This document shows positions 1 through 5,522 of a stretch of 5,522 nt of DNA, piece by piece. The stretch's first letter is position 1. Every line of letters begins with the position of its first letter. A model generated the notes under the pieces. The model was not told where the DNA came from. It saw only the letters and a list, made by a program, of their open reading frames with translations, and ran no database searches. The position numbers were made by a program, and so were the translations under genes. The DNA comes from Ramlibacter sp. (GTDB lineage: Bacteria; Pseudomonadota; Gammaproteobacteria; Burkholderiales; Burkholderiaceae), in assembly GCA_014376915.1 (NCBI GenBank), contig JACMQP010000219.1:1-5522 (forward strand), read 5' to 3'.

Positions 1-16
1 GAACCGTATGTCAGAC

Positions 17-20
17 AGGA
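17..20 (+). promoter_or_regulatory. Shine-Dalgarno for the TTG-started dehydrogenase gene
   Basis: AGGA at 17-20 (inside ACAGGA) lies 8 nt before the TTG at 29. This spacing is normal for a Shine-Dalgarno and supports the TTG as the true start. The two upstream in-frame ATGs, at 8 and 20, both run into the TAG at 26-28, so neither can start the long protein. Confidence 0.6.
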
Positions 21-28
21 TGCACTAG

Positions 29-1045
29 TTGGACATATTACTTGTTGAAAGGCTGGTCCCCGAGGCCCTCGCCTGGCTGGAAGAGCGCCACCACGTCGTC
101 ACCCGCACCGACCTCGCCAACGATGCCAGCGGGGTGCGCAAAGCCCTCTACAACGCCGCTGCCGTCGTCTTGCCACGCAAGCTGCCAGTGACCAGGGAGT
201 TGCTGGATTTCGCGCCGGTGCTCAAGGCCGTGGCCCGCATGCAGTCCGGCAGCGACAACACCGACCTGGAAGCCTGCCGCGAACGCAAGGTCCGCGTCAT
301 CCAGGCCACGACCGCCAATGTGCGGGCCAATGCCGAGTACCTGCTGGCCAGCCTGTTGCTGCTGTACCGGCGCGGCTTCAGCGCCACCCTGGCTGGCGAT
401 CACCACTCCGAAATCCCGCCGGGCCGCGAACTCCATGGCAGCGTGGTCGGAATCTTCGGCCTCGCCCCCACGGCCCACGCGCTGGCGCCGATGCTCAATG
501 CGCTGGGCGTCAAGCTGATCGGCTACGACCCGGCGGTGCACAGCACGGCGCCGATCTGGTCCAAGCTGCAGATTCAGCCGGTCTCCCTGCAAGAGCTGCT
601 GGCGCAGTCGGACGGCGTGTCGGTGCAGGTGATGTTCGCCTCGCGCTACCTCGGGTTCATCAACGACAAGATGCTGGCTCCTTGCAAGCCTGGACAAGTC
701 TGGGTGGGCATCAGTCGCTCCAAGCTGTTCGATGCGCCGGCGCTGGCGCGAGCGCTCACTGACGGACGGATCGAGGCGGCGATGCTCGATGGCGCGCACA
801 CCAGCTTCGCCGCCAAGGGCTCGCCCCTGCACGGAATGTCCAACCTGGTGCTGACTCCCCGTCTCGGGTCGTACACCGTTGAAGCGCGCGTGCGCGCGAG
901 CTGGTACGTCGCCCACCGGTTGCACGAGGCGCTGGCCGGCCCACTGCAGGCGCACGAACCGGGGGTGTCCGCGCCGATGGAGCTGGACGGCCCGGTCAGC
1001 AGCCTGGGACCGCTTAGCGGCCCGGCCAGCCTGGAAGGGCTCTAG
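29..1045 (+). CDS. D-isomer-specific 2-hydroxyacid dehydrogenase-like protein with degenerate active site
   Basis: This 338-residue protein has the layout of the D-2-hydroxyacid / 3-phosphoglycerate dehydrogenase family: a short N-terminal substrate-domain half, an NAD-binding half (about residues 95-285) and a return helix (about 286-302). The family-like NTDLEAC lies at 77-83, the Rossmann beta-alpha-beta unit at about 139-168 ending in GYDP, and the catalytic-Arg loop as ISRS with R230. Key positions are altered. The expected GLGxxG reads GLAPTA (144-149), the usual E-x-E-P region is HTSF (257-260), and the catalytic His of TPHLG is Arg278 (TPRLG). The gene starts with TTG directly after an in-frame TAG, with AGGA 8 nt upstream. 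The Gly/Pro/Ser/Leu tail (321-338) looks dispensable. Family membership is well supported. Loss or change of dehydrogenase activity is inferred, and the substrate is unknown. It has no ACT domain, so it is not a long-form SerA. Confidence 0.88.
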   Translation: MDILLVERLVPEALAWLEERHHVVTRTDLANDASGVRKALYNAAAVVLPRKLPVTRELLDFAPVLKAVARMQSGSDNTDLEACRERKVRVIQATTANVRANAEYLLASLLLLYRRGFSATLAGDHHSEIPPGRELHGSVVGIFGLAPTAHALAPMLNALGVKLIGYDPAVHSTAPIWSKLQIQPVSLQELLAQSDGVSVQVMFASRYLGFINDKMLAPCKPGQVWVGISRSKLFDAPALARALTDGRIEAAMLDGAHTSFAAKGSPLHGMSNLVLTPRLGSYTVEARVRASWYVAHRLHEALAGPLQAHEPGVSAPMELDGPVSSLGPLSGPASLEGL

Positions 1046-1047
1046 CG

Positions 1048-3870
1048 TCAGCCCAGCCGGGCCAGCTGGTCCCGCAGCTTGCCGAGCGTCGCGCTGAACT
1101 CGGCGATCCGCTTGCGCTCCTGCTCGATCACCGCCGGCGGCGCCTTGGATACGAAGGCTTCGTTCGACAGCTTGGCGTTGGCCCTGGTGATCTGTTCGTC
1201 CAGTCGCGCTGCTTCCTTGCCCAGGCGGGCCTTCTCGGCGGCGACGTCGATTTCCATGAACAGGCACAGGCGCGCGTCACCGACGATGGCGACTGGCGCC
1301 GTCTGAGCGGCAGCAGTCCACGCGGCCTCGTCATCGAACACCTTGACCTCGTTCAGCTTGGCCAGCGCCTGCAGCACCGGGGCTGCCTGCCGCATGAAGG
1401 CGGCATCGCCGACGACGTACAGCGGTAGCCGGGTGGCGGGCGAGACGTTCATCTCGCCGCGCAGGGTTCGGGATGCATCGACCAGAGCCTTGAGCTTGGC
1501 GACATAGGCCTCGGCTTCCGGCTCGATCGCCGCGGCATTGGTCACAGGGTAGGGCGCGATGCTGACCGATTCGCCGCTCTTGCCAGCGACCGGTGCCACC
1601 TTCTGCCACAGCGCTTCGGTGATGAACGGGATCACGGGATGGGCCAGCCGCAGGATGGCTTCCAGGACACGGATCAGCGTGCGGCGCGTGCCGCGCTGCT
1701 GCGCTGCGTCGCCCGTCTGGATCTGCACCTTGGCGATTTCCAGGTACCAGTCGCAGAACTCGTCCCAGACGAACTGGTAGACGGCGCCGGCGACGTTGTC
1801 CAGCCGGTACCCGGCAAAGCCCTTGGCCACCTCCGCTTCCACGCGCTGCAGCGTGGAGATGATCCAGCGGTCGGCCTGCGTCAGCGAGGCGTCGAGCTCA
1901 GCCAGGTCATGGCCTTCGCAGTTCATCAGGACGAAGCGCGTCGCATTCCAGAGCTTGTTGCAGAAATTGCGGTAACCCTCGCAACGCTTGGGATCGAAGT
2001 TGATGTTGCGGCCCAGCGAGGCCAGTGACGCGAAGGTGAAGCGCAGCGCATCGGCGCCGAAAGCCGGAATCCCTTCCGGAAATTCCTTCTCCGTGTTCTT
2101 GCGCACGGTCGGCGCGGTCTCGGGCTTGCGCAGCCCGGTGCTGCGCTTACCCAGCAGCTCCGGCAACGCGATGCCGTCGATCAGGTCCACCGGGTCCAGC
2201 ACATTGCCTTCGGACTTGCTCATCTTCTTGCCGTGCGAGTCGCGCACCAGGCCGTGGATGTAAACGTGGCGAAACGGCACCTGGCCGGTGAAGTGGGTCG
2301 TCATCATGATCATGCGGGCGACCCAGAAGAAGATGATGTCGTAACCGGTCACCAGCACGGTGGACGGCAGGTACAGGTCCATGTCCTTCGTCTTCTCGGG
2401 CCAGCCCATGGTGGAAAACGGCACCAGCGCCGACGAGTACCAGGTGTCCAGCACGTCCTCGTCCCTGCGCAAGCTCTTGCCGGGCGCCTGCGATTGCGCG
2501 TGCGCCTCGTCGCGGGCGACGTAGATCTTGCCGTCCTCGTCGTACCAGGCCGGAATCTGGTGGCCCCACCACAGCTGGCGCGAGATGCACCAGTCCTGGA
2601 TGTTGTTCATCCACTGGTTATAGGTGTTGACCCAGTTCTCGGGAACAAAGCTGACCGCGCCGGATTCGACGGCGTCGATGGCCTTCTGCGCGATCGACTT
2701 GCCCGTCGGGTCCTTGTCGCTGACCTTGCTCATCGCGACGAACCACTGGTCGGTCAACATCGGCTCGACCACTTGGCCGGTGCGGGCGCAGCGCGGCACC
2801 ATCAGCTTGTGCTTTTTGGTTTCCACGAGCAGGCCTTGCGCCTCCAGGTCTGCCACCACGGCCTTGCGGGCGACGAAGCGGTCCAGGCCCTGGTACTTGG
2901 CGGGCGCGTTTTCGTTGATCTTCGCGTCCAGCGTCAACACGCCGATGATCGGCAGCTGATGCCGCTGGCCGACCGCATAGTCGTTGACGTCATGCGCCGG
3001 CGTCACCTTCACCACACCGGTACCGAACTCGCGATCGACGTACGCGTCGGCGATGACGGGAATCTCGCGGTCGCACAGCGGCAGCAACACCCGCTTGCCG
3101 ATTAGGTGCCGGTAGCGCTCGTCCTCCGGGTGCACCATCACCGCGGTGTCGCCCAGCATGGTTTCGGGGCGGGTCGTGGCCACCGTGAGCGAGCCGCTGC
3201 CGTCCACCAGCGGATACGCGATGTGCCAGAGGAAGCCGTCTTCCTCTTCGCTCTCCACCTCCAGGTCGCTGACGGCGGTCTTCAGCTCCGGGTCCCAATT
3301 GACCAGGCGCTTGCCGCGGTAGATCAGGCCTTGCTCGTACAGCCGCACGAAGGTCTCGGTCACGATCTTCGACAGCTTGTCGTCCATCGTGAAGTATTCG
3401 CGCGACCAGTCCACGCTGTCGCCCATGCGGCGCATCTGCGTGGTGATGGTGTCGCCGGATTTTTCCTTCCACTCCCAGACCTTGGCGACAAAATTCTTGC
3501 GCCCCAGGTCATGGCGCGACTGGCCCTGCTCTTGCAGCTGGCGCTCCACGACGATCTGGGTGGCGATGCCGGCGTGGTCTGTGCCCGGCACCCAAACCGT
3601 GTTGAAGCCGCGCATCCGGTGGTACCGCGTGAGGCTGTCCATGATCGTCTGGTTGAACGCGTGACCCATGTGCAGCGTGCCGGTGACGTTCGGCGGCGGC
3701 AGCTGGATCGCAAACGACGGCTGGCCTTCGACCGGCTGACCCGTCCCACGCGCGCCAGAGCGGCCGTAACCACGTTGCTCCCACTCCGGCCCCCAATGGG
3801 CTTCGATGGCGTGGGGCTCGAACGATTTGGACAGGCTCTCGAGGCCGGGTTGCTTGGGGGTGTCGCTCAT
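1048..3870 (-). CDS. valS: Valyl-tRNA synthetase (ValRS)
   Basis: The enzyme attaches valine to tRNA-Val in the cytosol using ATP (class Ia). The 940-residue protein is full length; E. coli ValRS has 951. Seen in order: the [15 protein letters not shown] block with the HIGH-type motif HMGH (67-70); [10 protein letters not shown] (93-102); the CP1 editing domain with [10 protein letters not shown] (232-241) and [15 protein letters not shown] (283-297), which clears mischarged threonine; the [16 protein letters not shown] block (427-442); KMSKS (549-553) followed by EGNVLDP; an anticodon-binding helical domain with [16 protein letters not shown] (631-646); and a C-terminal coiled-coil arm (about 870-938) typical of ValRS. 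The ATG is forced as the earliest start because an in-frame TGA lies three codons upstream (3877-3879). The Shine-Dalgarno is weak, only GGAA about 11 nt upstream. No catalytic residue looks missing. It ends 2 bp from the convergent dehydrogenase gene. Confidence 0.99.
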   Translation of the reverse strand: MSDTPKQPGLESLSKSFEPHAIEAHWGPEWEQRGYGRSGARGTGQPVEGQPSFAIQLPPPNVTGTLHMGHAFNQTIMDSLTRYHRMRGFNTVWVPGTDHAGIATQIVVERQLQEQGQSRHDLGRKNFVAKVWEWKEKSGDTITTQMRRMGDSVDWSREYFTMDDKLSKIVTETFVRLYEQGLIYRGKRLVNWDPELKTAVSDLEVESEEEDGFLWHIAYPLVDGSGSLTVATTRPETMLGDTAVMVHPEDERYRHLIGKRVLLPLCDREIPVIADAYVDREFGTGVVKVTPAHDVNDYAVGQRHQLPIIGVLTLDAKINENAPAKYQGLDRFVARKAVVADLEAQGLLVETKKHKLMVPRCARTGQVVEPMLTDQWFVAMSKVSDKDPTGKSIAQKAIDAVESGAVSFVPENWVNTYNQWMNNIQDWCISRQLWWGHQIPAWYDEDGKIYVARDEAHAQSQAPGKSLRRDEDVLDTWYSSALVPFSTMGWPEKTKDMDLYLPSTVLVTGYDIIFFWVARMIMMTTHFTGQVPFRHVYIHGLVRDSHGKKMSKSEGNVLDPVDLIDGIALPELLGKRSTGLRKPETAPTVRKNTEKEFPEGIPAFGADALRFTFASLASLGRNINFDPKRCEGYRNFCNKLWNATRFVLMNCEGHDLAELDASLTQADRWIISTLQRVEAEVAKGFAGYRLDNVAGAVYQFVWDEFCDWYLEIAKVQIQTGDAAQQRGTRRTLIRVLEAILRLAHPVIPFITEALWQKVAPVAGKSGESVSIAPYPVTNAAAIEPEAEAYVAKLKALVDASRTLRGEMNVSPATRLPLYVVGDAAFMRQAAPVLQALAKLNEVKVFDDEAAWTAAAQTAPVAIVGDARLCLFMEIDVAAEKARLGKEAARLDEQITRANAKLSNEAFVSKAPPAVIEQERKRIAEFSATLGKLRDQLARLG

Positions 3871-3899
3871 TTGGGGTCAGATTCCAATTGCAGGAACAG

Positions 3900-3923
3900 C
3901 AACGGCACCCGGGGGTGCCGTTG
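3900..3923 (-). terminator. Strong GC-rich hairpin between DUF2783 and valS, possible terminator
   Basis: CAACGGCACCC (3900-3910) and GGGTGCCGTTG (3913-3923) are perfect reverse complements around GG. The physical hairpin would have a 9-10 bp stem and a loop of about 4. It sits downstream of the DUF2783 stop and about 30 nt before the valS ATG. Neither strand shows a proper T-run after the stem: the minus strand continues CTGTTCCTGC and the plus strand GGGAAAACC. It is therefore either a weak or decayed terminator of the upstream operon or a structure in the valS 5' leader. Confidence 0.4.
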
Positions 3924-3958
3924 GGAAAACCGGTGGGGAATGCAGCATCTTACCGGCT

Positions 3959-3976
3959 GGGGCGAGCAAACGCCCC
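3959..3976. other. Short perfect hairpin in the intergenic gap
   Basis: GGGGCG (3959-3964) and CGCCCC (3971-3976) form a 6-bp perfect inverted repeat around AGCAAA. No T-run follows on either strand, so it is not a canonical terminator. It lies between the dRS3-like repeat and the larger hairpin. In such GC-rich DNA it may be chance. Confidence 0.3.
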
Positions 3977-3980
3977 TCAT

Positions 3981-4008
3981 CGTCATTCCCACGGAGGCGG
4001 GAATCCAG
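3981..4008. repeat. dRS3/REP-like palindromic repeat
   Basis: ATTCCC (3985-3990), eight bases, then GGGAAT (3999-4004) matches exactly the ATTCCC-N8-GGGAAT pattern described for dRS3 repeats of Neisseria. The flanks CGTC before and CCAG after also fit the CGTCATTCCCGC...GCGGGAATCCAG family of dispersed extragenic palindromes known from many proteobacteria. The inner stem is imperfect (CCCAC against GCGGG). It begins about 8 bases beyond the DUF2783 stop codon. Only one copy lies in this window, so that it is dispersed in this genome is inferred from family resemblance. Confidence 0.65.
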
Positions 4009-4012
4009 GGCT

Positions 4013-4201
4013 TCAGGTGGGCATTTCCGCCGCTGCTTCGACGCACTCCTTCAGCACCCGGGCATCGCCGACCTGGTTCGCGAGCAGCAGGACCAGCCGG
4101 GCGTTCAGCAGCTCGGACTGCTGCGGGCTGAGGCCCTGGTGCGCATCCAGCAACTGCTCGTAGAAGCTGTCAGCGTCCTGCAGATTCAACGCTGTCTTCA
4201 T
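4013..4201 (-). CDS. DUF2783 family small protein
   Basis: This is a 62-residue soluble, mostly helical protein with no signal peptide or membrane segment. The core (ADSFYEQLLDAHQGLS, then QQSELLNARLVLLLANQVGD) matches my memory of the DUF2783 family, which is about 60-70 residues long, of unknown function, and usually encoded directly after an FAD-dependent monooxygenase. Its ATG (4199-4201) overlaps the monooxygenase TGA as ATGA, and a perfect AAGGAG (4209-4214) sits 7 nt upstream, so start and coupling are clear. The overlap and shared strand suggest it is made alongside the flavoprotein, perhaps as a partner or stability factor; that role is inference. Its last codons abut the palindromic repeat. 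Confidence 0.85.
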   Translation of the reverse strand: MKTALNLQDADSFYEQLLDAHQGLSPQQSELLNARLVLLLANQVGDARVLKECVEAAAEMPT

Positions 4202-5522
4202 GCCGGTTCTCCTTCATGCAAGGCAGCGCCCAGCGAGCGGCCGACAGCATGCACCAGCGAGGCATCGATGCTTTCACCGGTGGCGGCCACGTAACTGTCG
4301 GGACGGATCAGGGCCCAGGCGTGGCCGAACACGTGGCAGGCGCCTTGCAGATGCCCTTGCGGGTCACGCACGTGCTCGATCGCACCCGGCCGGCCCTCGG
4401 CGCCCAGCACCTGCACGCAGCGCACCGGCGCCGTCTCCGCCAACGCCCGCAGGCGTCCCAGGCTGCCGCGGCTGGCGTCCCCGAACAGCAGCGCCAGCAG
4501 GTTGCCGTCGGCCCATTCCAGCAGTTCGTTGACGGTGCCGCGCGAACCATCGGCCCATTCGAAGGACACGTTCTGCACCGGCAGGCCGCCAGTGCGCTCG
4601 CAGGCGCTGGACTGCGAATACGGGTTGGCGATCGCCATCCGCCCGGTGTTCACCAGCTGGCGGGCGAACGCATGCTTGCGAGCCAGGCCCAATGCGGCGT
4701 CGCGGAAGGTCTTTTCGATGCCGGGCGCCGGCCGCAGGAAGCGTGCCGTCCGGTTGGTCACGAGCACATTGTGGGTTGCGGCTTCATGCCGCTCCTCGTG
4801 GTAGCTGTCCAGCAGGGCAGGGGATGCCGCCACCTTCATAACCGCTGCCAGCTTCCACGCCAGGTTGTCGGCGTCGGCGATGCCGGTGTTGCCACCGCGG
4901 GCGCCGAAGGGGCTGACCACCTTGGCCGCGTCGCCCATGAAGAACAGCCGGCCGTGCCGCATCCGGTCCACGCACTCGCTCTTGTAAGCGTAGGGGCCGA
5001 CCCAGACGATCTCCATCTCGGTGCCGGCGCCGAACTGCCGTGTCAGGCGCTCGCGCACCACGTCCTCGCGGCTCATCTGTTCGGGATCCGCGTCTGGCGG
5101 CATCTGGTAGTCGATGCGCCAGACGTCGTCTCCCATCAGGTGCTGCCAGACGGCGCGGTTCTCGTTGAACGGCGCCTCGATCCAGGTGTGGCGCTCGGTC
5201 GGCGGCCGATTGGCGAAGCGCACGTCGGCGATGCACCAGCGGTCGTCGCCCTTCTTGGCCGTAACCGAAGCGCCGACCCACTTGCGAAACGGAGTGTGCG
5301 AACCGCTCGCGTCGATCACGTGTTGGGCCCGGATGCGGTAGTCGCCTGCGGGCGTCGTGATCGATAGCGTGGCCCCGGCGGCGTCCTGCTCGAAGGCCGT
5401 AACGCGGTTGTTCCAGCGGATATCGACGCGACCCAGTTCCTGGATCCGTTCGACCAGGAAGCCTTCGATGTAGAACTGCTGGATGTTGATGAAAGGCGGC
5501 TGGCTGGACAAGTTGTAGGCGC
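4198..5522 (-). CDS. FAD-dependent monooxygenase, MhpA/PheA-like, N-terminus outside window
   Basis: This is the C-terminal 440 or so residues of a class A flavoprotein aromatic hydroxylase-type protein. The reading frame stays open to the right edge (codons for A, Y, N before the TTG at 5509-5511), and NLSSQPPFINIQQFYIEGFL continues family-like sequence. The TTG is therefore an internal Leu codon, and the first 100 or so residues with the FAD GxGxxG are missing. Counting from that Leu as 1: the DG-like motif is VIDASGSHTPFRKWVG (65-80); the second FAD motif is LFFMGDAAKVVSPFGARGGN (189-208), with D194 expected to contact the FAD ribityl; NLAWKL follows (216-221); and a thioredoxin-like C-terminal domain (about 310-430) ends with HAWALIRPDSYVAA. 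The family uses NAD(P)H and O2 to hydroxylate aromatic or related compounds; the substrate here is unknown. It is the first gene of an overlapping pair with DUF2783. Confidence 0.9.
   Translation of the reverse strand, partial: AYNLSSQPPFINIQQFYIEGFLVERIQELGRVDIRWNNRVTAFEQDAAGATLSITTPAGDYRIRAQHVIDASGSHTPFRKWVGASVTAKKGDDRWCIADVRFANRPPTERHTWIEAPFNENRAVWQHLMGDDVWRIDYQMPPDADPEQMSREDVVRERLTRQFGAGTEMEIVWVGPYAYKSECVDRMRHGRLFFMGDAAKVVSPFGARGGNTGIADADNLAWKLAAVMKVAASPALLDSYHEERHEAATHNVLVTNRTARFLRPAPGIEKTFRDAALGLARKHAFARQLVNTGRMAIANPYSQSSACERTGGLPVQNVSFEWADGSRGTVNELLEWADGNLLALLFGDASRGSLGRLRALAETAPVRCVQVLGAEGRPGAIEHVRDPQGHLQGACHVFGHAWALIRPDSYVAATGESIDASLVHAVGRSLGAALHEGEPA
4209..4214 (-). promoter_or_regulatory. 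Shine-Dalgarno of the DUF2783 gene, inside the monooxygenase 3' end
   Basis: On the minus strand AAGGAG lies 7 nt before the ATG at 4201. It is a perfect anti-16S match placed within the final codons of the monooxygenase (His-Glu-Gly-Glu). Together with the 4-nt ATGA overlap it indicates efficient coupled translation of the small protein. Confidence 0.85.

Larger units (their letters stand above)
3871..4012. other. Structured intergenic gap upstream of valS
   Basis: These 142 bases between the DUF2783 stop and the valS start hold no convincing gene. They contain a strong hairpin (3900-3923), a shorter one (3959-3976) and a dRS3/REP-like palindrome (3985-4004). On the minus strand the only -10-like string noticed is TAAGAT (near 3947-3952), and it has no matching -35 at 16-18 bp, so the valS promoter is not assigned. 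T-box-type control is not expected in this group, and no T-box features were seen. Confidence 0.6.

Noticed and set aside
1051..1070. Possible bidirectional terminator at the convergent junction (CCAGC 1053-1057 with GCTGG 1065-1069)
   Set aside because: The stem is only 5 bp, has no T-run on either side and lies within the valS coding end; chance in GC-rich DNA is sufficient.
38..1267. 409-codon minus-strand open frame opposite the dehydrogenase gene
   Set aside because: It spans the end of valS and the whole opposite gene, and its composition is Arg/Gln/Gly/His-rich and low in family-like motifs. This is typical of the antisense shadow of a high-GC gene.
1048..3870. A hidden novel system inside or beside valS
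   Set aside because: The gene is a standard full-length housekeeping ValRS with all motifs in place; no insertion, intein or frameshift was seen.
3930..3956. CCGGT...ACCGG inverted pair in the valS upstream region as an operator
   Set aside because: The arms are only 5 bp with a 17-base gap. No known operator consensus was recognised.
3947..3975. TAAGAT as the -10 box of a valS promoter
   Set aside because: No acceptable -35 element lies 16-18 bp upstream; the nearby TTGCTC is about 11 bp away, too close.
2233..4131. Two long plus-strand open frames (290 and 341 codons) that abut at 3105/3106, opposite valS
   Set aside because: They lie antisense to an unmistakable valS, have Arg/His/Val-rich shadow composition and show no recognisable domain. 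The abutment is only a stop followed by a new start in the same frame.
4216..5367. 383-codon plus-strand open frame opposite the monooxygenase
   Set aside because: It is antisense to a gene with clear flavoprotein motifs; its composition is His/Ala/Gly/Val/Arg-rich with no domain signature. It is a shadow of third-position GC bias.

Overview
The window is high-GC DNA (clearly above 60% by eye, not counted), and its coding sequences have strongly GC-biased third positions. The valyl-tRNA synthetase N-terminus, the style of the other proteins and an ATTCCC-N8-GGGAAT type palindrome suggest a betaproteobacterium of the Burkholderiales, most likely Comamonadaceae (Variovorax/Ramlibacter/Polaromonas type). 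This assignment comes from recognising protein sequence style; no search was run.

Layout, left to right. Bases 1-28 are a short upstream stretch that carries the ribosome binding site of the first gene. A plus-strand gene (29-1045) encodes a D-isomer-specific 2-hydroxyacid dehydrogenase / phosphoglycerate dehydrogenase-like protein. Its Rossmann glycines and the catalytic Glu and His positions are substituted, so it may not be a working dehydrogenase. It converges, with only 2 bp between stop codons, on a complete valS (1048-3870, minus strand) encoding class Ia valyl-tRNA synthetase. A 142-bp gap (3871-4012) holds two GC-rich hairpins and a dRS3/REP-like palindrome. Beyond it, also on the minus strand, are a 62-codon DUF2783 gene (4013-4201) and a flavoprotein monooxygenase (4198-5522). 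The monooxygenase runs off the right edge, so its N-terminus with the FAD-binding GxGxxG is outside the window.

The three minus-strand genes lie in the order monooxygenase, DUF2783, valS. The first two overlap by 4 nt (ATGA) with a perfect Shine-Dalgarno inside the monooxygenase 3' end, so they are almost certainly co-transcribed and translationally coupled. They look like an accessory oxidative/catabolic unit. valS is a housekeeping gene separated from them by the structured gap; whether it has its own promoter cannot be decided from sequence alone, and no convincing -35/-10 pair was seen. No RNA genes, CRISPR arrays, insertion sequences or phage genes were seen. No clear new defence or mobile system is present. 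The most noteworthy signals are the degenerate dehydrogenase, the dRS3-like repeat and the coupled monooxygenase-DUF2783 pair.
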